Shown: positions 52,341 to 62,850 of the stretch, piece after piece
Layout of the letters: each line of letters begins with the position of its first letter
Position numbering within the stretch: position 1 is the stretch's first letter
Assembly (NCBI GenBank): GCA_015178975.1
Contig: WHVD01000166.1
Span: 62,001-126,000 of the forward strand
Direction: 5' to 3'
Source: Hysterangium stoloniferum
Taxonomy: Eukaryota; Basidiomycota; Agaricomycetes; Hysterangiales; Hysterangiaceae
DNA length: 64,000 nucleotides
Notes under the pieces: generated by a model
Database searches by the model: none
What the model was told of the DNA's origin: nothing
What the model saw: only the letters and a program-made list of their open reading frames with translations
Program-made: the position numbers and the translations under genes

Positions 52341-54332
52341 TCACTGGCCCAGTAATACTCGCTTCGGAAGTCGATATAGTGGAGCAGCAGCATTACCGAA
52401 ACTCGTCCTTGAGAAACCGTCGCCCCGGACGCCTCCACCATAGCCATCCGTGGCTTGCCTCATTCGCTTGTGTCTCATGCATCGTCTTGCCCCCTTGAAT
52501 CGATTCTTAGAAGGCGGATGCTTGTCATGGTTGTGCTTCATTGTGTATGTTACTTGAGTGGGAGGGAGTCGCATCAACTGGAATGAACCTGTTTCTTCTC
52601 TCCATCCCATTGATGCTTGAACACCTTCGTGTTTGGCGGTCCCACGAGGCAGCGTTGCCTAGAACGTAGGTGAGTCAAAACAACTTTTATCACCCAAAGG
52701 TGCCTATTCTTACCTGTGCTGCCAATTTCCAAAGAGTCAACTTCCGCTGCGACCCAACAAGGGCCGATTTGTCAAGAAAACGGAAAGACCATCTCCTAAT
52801 TTGGCCACTCCGCACGTCGACGGGGGACATAAGCCATGTCCTGTTGCCAATAATTCGATTCGCTTTAAGGTCACTGTCCTTATGGGAAGAACACAATCCG
52901 ACGTCGCCTGTTGCTGCATGTAACGTGGTTGCTGTTGTAACATTCTTGCAGCAAAACCACGGAACTGGCTTTGGCGGGGAACGGGCATTCTCTAAAGCTT
53001 CCGCAGGACCGTCCTCCTCAGGATCATCAGGAATGACCATTCCTATAACGCCTCGGTTTCCTGTAGTTTCCAAGTGAGCTCCGAGGGAGAGCCATTGTGG
53101 GTTATTGGTGACAGCTTGTTGTGATTTGAGATAGCCGTCTCGATGGGAAGGACAGAACCAAGACATATGTACCGTGGTGGCCGATACGTGGTCCGCAGCA
53201 TCGGGAAGATGGTCGCACGCATTGTGACTGAGAAGCTCAAGATGAATCCATCTATCCATTGCCGGCAGACAGCAAGCCACCTCTGGTGTTTGATTATATT
53301 GATTATATTTCCTGGCGGCGAAGGGCAACGGGTCTTCGGAGCCATAAGCTCTCCAATGTGCTACCTCAAATGCGTGCATTTGGCGCGGGTTCACTTCTAT
53401 CATGGCAATCGATTTTTCAGGATATCCACTTTCCGGCAGCTTTGACTGGAACGACGTAAGCTTCAAATGACTTACACTCATTAGTTGATGTTTATACTTA
53501 CACTTGTTGTCAGTGTTCCTGACTTGGACTGCGGCCCATTGAGCAGGTTATCATTTATCTGCATACGTGGACCCAAGGGAGTTTCGTCCAAAATTGTGCT
53601 GCTTTGAGAGACCTAAGCATAAGACCTGCATTAGTAGGCTGATGAAGGGCGAAAAGGCGCACACGCACTGGTTTCGCAAAAGAGACGTATGCTCTTCGCA
53701 TCCCGTTCGCCAAGCCATTATCCATCCTTTTCAACTCAATAGCATCGATTTTCGCTGAGGAGAGCTGGGAAATCATTGCTTCTACAGCTACAGCTGGGAC
53801 ATGACGACCGATAACCTCTTGAAGTGGTAACTATAACATATGTGAGTTGATAACTTGAACTATGTCATTGTCTGTACCCGCCTTCGTTCTTAACGCACAC
53901 TTGTCCATAAGTTCATCTATTGTCGCTGTGGTCGTCGTCGGACGAACAACATCTAGAGCTACGGCATGATGATGTCTAGTAACGGCGATCAGTCCTTGGC
54001 CTGCGAGGGCGAATAGAGCGATGAGTAGCATTGCCAGCACCGAGGATATGCTGTAGAAACGTGAGCCCATAGTCAGCACAATGATACTCAGGAGTTCTTG
54101 CGTGAACATACCCCCAGCTTCTTTCTCCACTCCAGTTCGCCGTCCACCTCCAGCCCATTACGCCCCTCCGCACCTCGGCTACACGGTTAGTTCGTTCGGA
54201 TGGACCGAGTCGCACTCCTTCTTCGATCAGGTGTGGGAGCCTTTTGACCGGTATGGACAAGGCTGCTGTTTTGCCTGGTGGAGGCAGGAGCACTGGCGGT
54301 CGATGGAATGCTCGTTGGGGTGGTTCCGACAT
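52341..54332 (-). CDS. Multi-exon family, copy 3: intact predicted membrane-anchored protein
   Basis: Six exons on the minus strand: 54332-54112, 54050-53882, 53830-53573, 53528-53502, 53445-52714 and 52658-52341. Joined lengths are in frame and predict 574 residues. Residues 1-74 are Pro/Arg-rich (RPPVLLPPPGK) without a signal peptide. About 78-97 form one hydrophobic segment (SVLAMLLIALFALAGQGLIA), so it is likely a single-pass or anchored protein. The rest is probably extracytoplasmic, with Cys in VACCLP, NACDHL, WFCPSH, WFCCKN and GLCSSH of exon 5. The C-terminal exon is basic (RCMRHKRMRQ), then Gly-rich. Intron 2 uses a GC donor (AAG|GCGGGT). I do not recognise the family; secreted or surface function is inference. 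Confidence 0.7.
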
Positions 54333-54740
54333 TGGGCGATAATGCAGATGGCGCAGCAGCAGAACCGCTTATGGGAACTTGCTGAGTGTTGGAAGACAGC
54401 TTGACAAAGTGTTATGGGTGGAGGAGCGACTAGTAGCCTAGCTCTGAAGCAGCCCCCCACTTGTTTAATACCTATCTCCATTTTATAATCCGGGAAGGGG
54501 CGACGTTTCAAGATTATATATATGAATCCCAATGATCTACCGAAGCTGTAGCAAACTTTGTTTTCGGTGCCTGACCAAAGCCATCATATTGACGTTACAA
54601 TTTTGTCTTCGTTGCCGACGCTCGGATCGGTGCTTGAACTGGAAATGGGCGCTAGAACTATGCATGTCTAAACTCGATTCTGAAGCATGGATTCAGGCGA
54701 TAAGCCCCGTGAGGGTAGTAGGTTCATGAAGGTGGCTGGC
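54333..54740 (-). promoter_or_regulatory. Conserved upstream region of copy 3
   Basis: This is the reverse-complement match of 48990-49398, including GGATTATAAAATGG (TATA-like), TAGGTATTAAA and CACCCATAACAC. It places the likely start of transcription about 150 nt before the ATG. Confidence 0.5.
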
Positions 54741-55075
54741 AATATTATTGCATGTCACTGTTAAACCTTGCGCCCATAACAACAATGAGTTGATCCAATA
54801 ACCTAGCTTTCGATCTTTTGAGAATTAATTTCGTGGCTACTCATATAGTATGAGAATATCGTCGTCTACCAGAAAATCAATCTATGGCAAATAGTCATGG
54901 CACTGCTATGTCATGGGTCATAGGATACGAGCGCTTCGTGGGTTCGCGTTGTCAACTCGTCCCCTTCCAACCATCTTGTCAGAAGAATATAGGACTACCC
55001 TGTCTGGAACAAGAACCACTATACCGCCATCAGTATGTCATGGTCTCGCAGAAATAGAATCACTGAACACACCTT

Positions 55076-56544
55076 TTAGAACCCCAAAACAGCTTTCGCG
55101 ATGCGACCACAGCACAACAGCAGCAGCACTGATACTCCATTCGGAATAAAACTTGTGTTCGGAGAACATTTACCCGTCATATATCCCCCATTACTACCCT
55201 CAATCAGCTCCATTCGCTCGAGTCTGATCCAACCCCCACTATCTCTCTTTGAACTTGTATTCCTCAACTCGAATCGATTCTCGGAAGGCAGATACCGTTC
55301 CACAATGGTATATGCTCCTTCTGTGATATGAAGATGATCCAATCGACCGTATACGTTCCTAATCTTCGGAGACCTCGATATTGGGCACCTTGGGCTGCCA
55401 CATTAGACGTAATTGATTAGGTGTAGGTTAGTTGAAATGACTTCAATAATGTCAAATGTTCTTATATCTACCTCTATTACACGTGCTCCCAGGTCTAAGA
55501 GGATCCAATTCAAATGAAAGACTAGGTTACCAAGAAAGCGAACAAGCCATCCTCGAATTTTGAAGATCTGCGGATAGGCGACGATGATAAATTGAAAGGC
55601 GTTGGCAGCCATGTGTTGCGGTTTGAAATTCCAATCTTGATGAAAGGCATACTCTGAAGTTGGCTCCGGATGTATGTATCGTGGTTGCTACCATGGTGTC
55701 GGCGGCATCGGGAAGACGGTCGCATGCATTGTGATAAAGATACATAAGATAAACAGGACGGTCCGCCGTCCGACACCCACCTTTCTGACGCGTTTGATAC
55801 AATAGATGTGCGCTCCCCACGTCAGACTCTCCAAGTTATTATCTGTCTCTCTCAACTCAATATCAACCGACATGGAGGGCCAAGCATTCGTCCCTCTGCA
55901 ACTCGATCAATAATCTCATGAGGCGGCAACTATCATCGGTGTGAGTTAACCGACCTATATCTTGCCATCACCTGTACAAACCTTTATTCTTAACAGACAG
56001 TTACCCGTAGATCCATCTCTTGTCGTCAGAATCGATGGTGGCGGACGAACCCCGTCTAGAGCTACGGGGAGATTACCTTTTCCAACAGCAGCCAGTGCTT
56101 GGGATGTGATGGCGCATAGAACGACGAGGAGCATCGCCAGTACCAAGGATATTCTGCAGGACCATGATGCCATGGTCAGCATAATGACGGTTGGGATGAC
56201 TTTTACGAACATACCCTACCGTGTTTTCCAACCCCCGTTTGTCACCCATCTCCAGCCTCTCCAACCCATTTGCGCCTCCCCCATGGGCTTAGGTCGTTCG
56301 GATGGACCGAGTAGCGTTATCTCTTCGAGTTGACGATATTTTGGAAGGCTTTTGACCCGCTAGTTTTCCTAGTGGAGGCAGAGGCACTGGTAGTCGACGA
56401 GGTGCTCTCTGCGGCATTCACACTATCTCGTGAGGGGGACGAGGACGGCGTGGAACCGCTGATGGAAAATTGTTGAGTGGAAGACAGTTTGATGAGGTGC
56501 TGTGGTGGAGAGCGAACAGCAGTCGAGTTAGCAGGGGCTCCCAA
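55076..56544 (-). pseudogene. Multi-exon family, copy 4 (decayed)
   Basis: Exons can be matched: a Ser/Thr-rich N-terminal exon (56544-56317, with QQFSISGSTPSSSPSRDS), the membrane-segment exon (ISLVLAMLLVVLCAIT, 56212-55955), a middle exon with NACDRLPDAAD (55820-55527) and a last exon with YLPSENRFELRN and GYMTGKCSPNTSF (55342-55076). The large exon 5 is shortened and frames are broken. It is closest to copy 1. The intron after ...RIK has a normal GT donor (AAG|GTTTGT). Confidence 0.6.
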
Positions 56545-56706
56545 GTAAACTCTCCCTCTTGTATGCAGTCATCCTGCTTCTATTTAAAGAATAGCAAATC
56601 AAAAATTCGCTATTTTCGTCATAACATAATCTTGTCTCTCCCCATTTGCTAATAAACACGGTCCTGTCGGACCACCGCCTCCACGGTCCTCCCCACATAC
56701 AACCTC

Positions 56707-56928
56707 TTTTGGAATTGGAGATACAACATCTAGTCACAATGTATATTACTGTTATAAGTCCCGCAGATGGCATTAGTCAATTGTGACATGTAGAATACAT
56801 GAGTACATATGCTCTAAGCAATACTACCAAATAAGCCCCAGTAGCCCAGTGCTTAAGCACTGGCATATATAGCCAGGGGGCCCTTGGTTCACCCACAGGC
56901 TGGGTCAATACTTTTCTATACCTTTAAT
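56707..56928 (+). mobile_element. Insertion with tRNA-like head (SINE-like)
   Basis: 222 bp lie between two copies of AACCTC (56701-56706, 56929-56934). Compared with the related flank of copy 1 (48238 onward), this stretch is extra. Its right part holds a tRNA-like sequence followed by only a short T-rich tail, which is unusual for a SINE, where the tRNA part is at the start. Confidence 0.4.
56835..56906 (+). tRNA. tRNA-like sequence, probably a pseudogene
   Basis: 72 nt. The acceptor strands GCCCCAG and CTGGGTC pair at six of seven positions. A box A-like TAGCCCAGTGC is followed by a perfect 5-bp anticodon stem CTGGC/GCCAG around the loop ATATATA, and a T-loop GTTCACC sits in a bulged stem. 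The anticodon would be ATA (Tyr-type), which is not expected for a working tRNA. The D stem is poor. It is likely a tRNA-derived pseudogene or SINE head. Confidence 0.45.
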
Positions 56929-56934
56929 AACCTC

Positions 56935-59200
56935 GGCCTAAAAGGTCACAAAGTACTCGGCTGGCACATGTGCAAGTCTCTTTAGTATTCTAGAGAAAAC
57001 ATTCGCGTCGATGAAGCTTGATATGTTTTAATGTTGAATCTACATTTATCTTCAAGATGGTAGAACCCGAAACGACCGACGCGTCATATTATTCGACGTG
57101 CCAACGACCTGCAACGGTCAAAGACCATGTACAAAGATCATGCGAACCGCGATCTTTCAGCATATAGAGGCCATGTCACTTAACGTAATGCTCTGTATCA
57201 CATCATGCAAGCTAGTCTACAAGCTGATCCGTGAGGCGCACCAACCACAACGCTCAATAGCTCCCTTGCCTCCAATAGCATGTATAGGATAATAAACTGA
57301 TCCAGATTTCCAGCTGAAATCCCAAATACGTAGCTCAATAGGCTCTGGAAATTTCTAAACGAAAGATAGCATCGACCGGCATGAAGCGCGATTCTGATCC
57401 CCTCAGGTGGTGAAAAGTGTGAACCACATGTGGACCATTGTTGAGTCATCTCGTTTTACTGAATGCGATTGAGTCCATATACGATATGTGATATTGACCG
57501 AGGTACTACGCTCTAAGTGTCAGGGGAGACTGAGAATTTGAATGATAGGTATTGAAGCTGTCCTGGACTAATCCTTAGGGCGTCTGTTAAAAATCACGGA
57601 AAAGTTCAGTACTTGCCGTGTGCAACCGTACGTCATCGCTATTTTTACCATTATATACAGACGGGAGAGCAAGGATCGGGTCAAGTCCGAGTCATCTTAT
57701 CAGTACTGTGCTTGTCCAAGGAATTGTGGCACCAATATTCGCGACCTGGCACCAAGCGAAACCTTTGTTTCATCAAAGATGCACTAGTTCTTCTGTTTAT
57801 GTCACTCTTCATCGATATAGTATTCAAGTATGACTGCGGGGGGTAAGAGTCAAACAGACTTGCAGAGCTGTTTATAGACTTAAAAGACCTTCCGATATTT
57901 AAGTGCCTATAACGGACCTATGATGATATTGTGTTGACGCCTGTGCCAGCTCTAAATCTGACGGGACCACATTCCCACACACGCACATCAAAGCTTAATT
58001 CCTCCCCTTTGCACCATCATGCAACATCACAGCCACCACCATAAGGCCAACGCAACAAAACCACTTGTGTAAATGTACTTCAGCACTAAGCGAGGATAAG
58101 GATGGCTTGTTCAAGTTAATAAAGTAACTTCATGAGGCCTGCTGCCTTTGATCGTATGCGTGAATTTCGGGGCGCTCTGGCATCATTGACACTCAACTTA
58201 TAGACGGCGCCCACAAGGTATAAAGATCTGATGACTAAACAGGTGATTCGTGAACTAGCACAGCGGTTGAAGCAACTAAGCACGAGTGCCCTGGCATGAA
58301 GTGGCGAAGGAAAATAAAAAAGATGTAGGGGAGGATCATTCAGTCTTATGAGCACTTGTGGGTTCCGCCTCAGTGTTAGGCCGCTTGCTAATCTCTATGG
58401 ACAGTCTCAATGTATGTATGAGGGCAAAGCACAATGTAACTGTATACCTGAATATTTAATTCAATCTCAGAATCAATCATCTCAGACAACAGAGTCTCGC
58501 AGGCTTTATGGTTCGCAGACTCCAACAATTTCTTGCTGTCGTCTACGGCCCAGCGTTATGCCGGCGCATTGTAAGGTACTTTGTACTATAAGCGCAAAGT
58601 ATCTTAACGGGGGAAGATGTGTGCGAACTGATTTCTGGTACGATCTACGCGAGTAGTACGATCTACACGAATGCTTGATAATGGACACGTGACATCTTAG
58701 ATATGATGACAAAGATCGCCGTGTAGGGAGTCTCACTCCCTTACAGCATACATCCATTGTGTCAACACTACGACGACGACGAGGGACTGAGACAGTTGAG
58801 CGTGTGTAAGAATGAAGTCTCTTGTGCTCGGAAGAAGGCACCAAGTGTGTCAACCAAAGGTAAACTAATAATAATTAAATGGTTATTTCAAAGACCCGGA
58901 CCGATTCGAAGAGCCTCACCCAATATTCATGGATTCGAATACCTATGTATGCTTAATACTGTTGTAATACGGAGCTATAACAGGAGAAGCCGAAAACTAG
59001 TCCATATACCCTCTGTCTAAACCATATACACATTTTTGATATGTTAGTTCAAAAGCAATGCGAACGATGTTGCAGAGAGGCACATGCGACATCAAATAAT
59101 AATGATATTATGAGCGAGAGAGGTCAGTCAACTCTGCGCCAGCCACACGGTCGCTTCGCGGGTGAAAATTACCCCCAGGTCACAATCGGATCGCTACGGT
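56935..59200. other. No firm gene; flanks of the family and unknown sequence
   Basis: 56940-57095 repeats the upstream flank of copy 1 (48290-48470; shared GATGAAGCTTGATATGTTTT). 58030-58230 resembles the flank upstream of copy 2 (AAGGCCAACG, GTGAATTTCGG against GTGAATTCCTTCGG). Open frames such as 57613-57846 and 58348-58656 on the plus strand have no recognisable domain. This may be the remains of a further family unit. Confidence 0.4.
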
Positions 59201-59492
59201 TGGCGCCGCGGAACAATTCTGACATGTGTCCACACCGCTACAGATTGTGAAGCACCGACAGGTTGGCGTTGGCATCTCAGGTTCTAATGGAGTGCTGACT
59301 ACAGTTGGCGCCGCCGGACAATTCTGACATGTGTCCACACCGCTACAGGTTGTTGAAGCACCGACAGGTTGGCGTTGGCATCTCAGGTTCTAATGGGGTG
59401 CTGACTACAGTTGGCGCCGCTGGACAATTCTGACACATGTCCACACCGCTACAGGTTGTTGAAGCACCGACAGGTTGGCATTGGCATCTCAT
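59201..59492. repeat. ~105-bp tandem repeat, about 2.8 units
   Basis: Units start TGGCGCCGCGGAACAATTC at 59201, 59306 and 59412 (period 105-106). The third ends near 59492. Units differ by a few substitutions and one TTG insertion. Confidence 0.88.
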
Positions 59493-59511
59493 GTAGACTT
59501 TTTGTCCTAAT

Positions 59512-59600
59512 AGAGAGTATTAGCTAAACTGAATTAGGAACAATATGAATATCAGGAACCAATTCAGTTTTGCTAATATATATTAGTTGCAAATACTCTC
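59512..59600. mobile_element. MITE-like short element
   Basis: 89 bp, with AGAGAGTATTAGC...AAACTGAATT on the left and AATTCAGTTTTGC...AATACTCTC on the right, forming inverted arms. TAAT lies on both sides. Its terminal sequence AGAGTATTTGCAACTAAT also occurs at 30379 and near 51858. Confidence 0.55.
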
Positions 59601-59745
59601 TAATGGCTTCTTAGGTAGGCATTTAAGTGCGCTGGTTCCAAGCTGGATCACTATTCACTCCTCCACACATAACATCTCCTCAATCTGTCTTCCAACAATC
59701 AGCAAGTTTCTACCACCGGCTCTACGCCGTCCTCATCGTCACGAA

Positions 59746-61719
59746 ATGTCAGAAATACCTCAACAAACATCTCGTCAACGGTCAAAGCTACCACAAGCCA
59801 ATCCGGCGGGGGTCAAACGGGTCAAAAGCCTCCTGCGATATCGTCAGATCGCAGAAAGAGTGCTACCCGGTCCACCCGAACCAACTAAGCCCGTGGTAGA
59901 GGTGCCGGGCTGGAGATGGACGGCGAACTGGAGTGGGGAATGGAGCTGGGGGTATGTTCGCGCAGGAACTCCCGAGTATCATTGTGCTGACAATCGCATC
60001 ACGTTTCTACAGCATATACTCGGTGCTGGCAATGCTACTCGTCGTTCTATTCGCCCTCGCAGATCAAGGACTGCTCGCCGTTACTACACATCATCATGCT
60101 GTAGCTCTAGACGTTGTTCGTCTGACGACGACCACAACGACAATAGATGAACTTATGGGCAAGTGTGCGTTAGGAACGAAGGTAGGCACAGGCGATGACA
60201 TAGTTTAAGTCGTCAACTCACGTGTTATAGTTATCACTTCAAATGGTGATCAGTCGTCATGTCCCAGCTGTAGCTGTAGAAGGAATGATTTTCCAGCTCT
60301 CCTCAGCGGAGATCGATGCCATTGGTTTGAAAAAGACGGATAATGGCTTGGAGAACGAGGTGCGAAGAGCATGTGTCTCTTTTGCGAAACCGGTGGGTGT
60401 GCGTCTTTTCGCCCTTCATCAATCTACTAATGCAGGTCTTGTACTCAGGTCTCTCAAGGCAGCGCAATGTTGGACGAAACTCCCTTGGGTCCATGTATGC
60501 GGATAAATGAGAACCTGCTCAATGAGCCGCAGTCCAAGTCGGCAACACTGACAACAAGTGTAAGTTACACTCATTAGATGATGTTTAGTCATTATAAGCT
60601 TACGTTGTTCCAGTCAAAACTGCCAGAAAGTGGATATCCTGAAAAGTCGATCGCCATGATAGAAGTGGACACGCGTCAAATGTACGCATTTGATATGGCA
60701 CACTGGGGAGCTTATGACATTAAAGATTCATTGCCCCTCGCCGTCACGAGATATAATCAAACACCAGAGGTGGCTTGTTCTCTGCCGGCGGTGGATGGAT
60801 GCATTCATCTTGAGCTTCTCAGCCACAATGCGTACGACCGTCCTCCCGATGCTGCGGACCACGTATCGGCAACAACGGTACACATGTATTGGTTCTGTCC
60901 TTCCCATCGAGACGGCTATCTCAAATCACAACAAGCTGATACCAATAACCCACAGTGGCTCTCCCTCGGACCTCACTCGGAAACTGCAGGAAAACCGAGG
61001 CATTATAGTAACCGTCATTCGTGATGATCCCGAGGAGGATGTTCCTGCGGGAGCTCTAGAGAATGCCCGTTCCCCGCCAAAGCCAGTTCCATGGATTTGC
61101 TGTAAGAATGTCGTAACAGCAACAAGCGACGTCGGATTCTGTTCTTCCCATAAGGATAGTGACCTTAAAGCGAACCGAATCATCGGCAACAGGACATGGC
61201 TTGTGTCCCCCGTCAACGTGCGGAGTGGCCGAATTGGGAGATGGTTTTTCCGTTTTCTTGACAAATCGGCCCTTGTTGGGTCGCAGTGGGAGTTGATTCT
61301 TTGGACATTGGCAGCACAGGTAAGAGTAGGCACCTTGGGGTGATAAAGGTTGTTTTGACTCACCTACGTTCTAGGCAATGCTGCCTCGTGGGACCGCCCG
61401 ACACGAAGGTATTCAAGCATCAATGTCATGGAGAGAAGAAACGGGCTTATTCCAGTCGATGCGACTCCCTCCCACTCAAGTAACATACGCCATGACGCAC
61501 AACTTTAACAAATATCCGCCTTCCAAGAATCGATTTAAGGATGCAAGGGCAAGGGGATACATGAGACACAAGCGAATGAGGCAAGCCACAGATGGCTATG
61601 GTGGATGCATCTTGGGCAACGGTTTCTCGACAACAAGTTTCGGTGACGCTGCTGCTATTGCCATATCGACTTCCGAAGTGAGTGTTACTAGGCCTGACTG
61701 TGAAGGTGTCCTCTCCTAA
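59746..61719 (+). pseudogene. Multi-exon family, copy 5 (one frameshift)
   Basis: Exon 1 is 59746-59951 (MSEIPQQTSRQ), followed by a 57-60 nt intron (GTATGT...TACAG). Exon 2 carries YSVLAMLLVVLFALA and ends at AAG with a normal GTAGGC donor, unlike copies 2 and 3. Exon 3 carries ISRHVPAVAVEGM, exon 5 starts near 60615 and exon 6 starts after TTCTAG at about 61373, ending at 61719. A frameshift near 60990 (extra A in GCAGGAAAACC) breaks exon 5. The C-terminal end differs from copy 3. Confidence 0.65.
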
Positions 61720-61779
61720 TTGTTAGACATGGATCTTACATAAGGCAGTACGCTGAACCCCCGCATACTCCCACCCAGC

Positions 61780-62850
61780 TTTACTGTCTCAACAATTTTA
61801 ATTAATTTAAAAACATTTTAAAGAATTTTAAAGTATCAAAAACACATTTAAAGTTGTTTACAATCATTTAAGAAACTTTGGGAATATATAAATAGACTTA
61901 AAAGCATTTGACATCATCTAGGTATTTAAAACTGTTTAAAATCAATTAGAAATATTTATAATCATATAAAATCAGTTAGAAACCTGTAAACGCACCTGAA
62001 AATGTTCGGACTTATTTAAAATATATTTAAAGGCATTTAAAGTATTTTATAATCATGGAAAACATTTAGAGACATTTAAATGGTTTGGAACCATTTACAC
62101 CAGTTTAAAAACGTGTAGAGCCATTCTAAATCGTTTAAAATCATTTTAAATCATTTTAAATAATTCACAATCGTGTTTAAACGATTTTAAACGGTTTAGA
62201 ATGAGTCTACACGGTTTTTAAACAATTCTAATTACATTACAATGATTTCAAATAACTTGAAATGGTTGTAAATGGTTTCAAACTGTAAGGCTGCCGTCAA
62301 TGGCAGCCTCACTAAGTCTCAGTCCAAACGTTGATAGTCGAGTATATTCGTCAATAAACAGAGACGGTAGCACACGATAGTGACGGTAGGTAAAACGATA
62401 ATGAAAAAACTACTACGCGCGTTTATCCTAATTATTATCAAAGGAAGCGGATACTAAATATTAAATAAAGGTCCGTTGTGGTAAGCCTCACAGGCTTACA
62501 GAAACAATTTAAAGTGCCTCTAAACATTTACCGTTCCATCATTTTAAAAAACGCTTTAAATGCTTTTGAATATTTTTTAAACAAATATGCACATTTTCAA
62601 GTGCTTTTAGAGGTTTTCAAATCACTTTATATTATTATAGATATTTCTAATCGATTTTCAACACTTTTCAGTGCTTTTCAATGCTTTGAATGTTCTCAAA
62701 TGGTTTTGAACAGGTTTAAATGCCTTTAGATGATATCAAATGGATTCAAGTCTTTTTATATGTTTCTAAACGATTTGGAACAGTTTTTATTACTGGAAAA
62801 TTCTTTGAAATGATTTTAAATCAATTAAAATTCGTTGATACAGAGTAAAA
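61780..62850. repeat. AT-rich palindromic spacer between copies 5 and 6
   Basis: The left part (61780-62165) is the inverse of the right part: GTTTAAAAACGTGTAGAGCCATTCTAAA (shortened) at 62103 mirrors TTTAGAATGAGTCTACACGG at 62200. The centre is near 62170. The right part matches the spacer between copies 2 and 3. A 217-bp insertion (62284-62500) interrupts it. Confidence 0.75.
62284..62500. mobile_element. Short insertion with TGTAAG...CTTACA ends
   Basis: 217 bp absent from the matching spacer at 51655-52245. Ends are TGTAAGGCTG and CAGGCTTACA. Flanks are CAAAC and GAAAC, a 4/5 match. It may be a very short solo LTR or a MITE, and contains a small hairpin GGCTGCCGTCAATGGCAGCC at its start. 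Confidence 0.55.

Noticed and set aside
58506..58853. 115-codon minus-strand ORF
   Set aside because: Arg/Ser-rich composition, no domain, no relation to neighbours and overlapping plus-strand frames of similar length.
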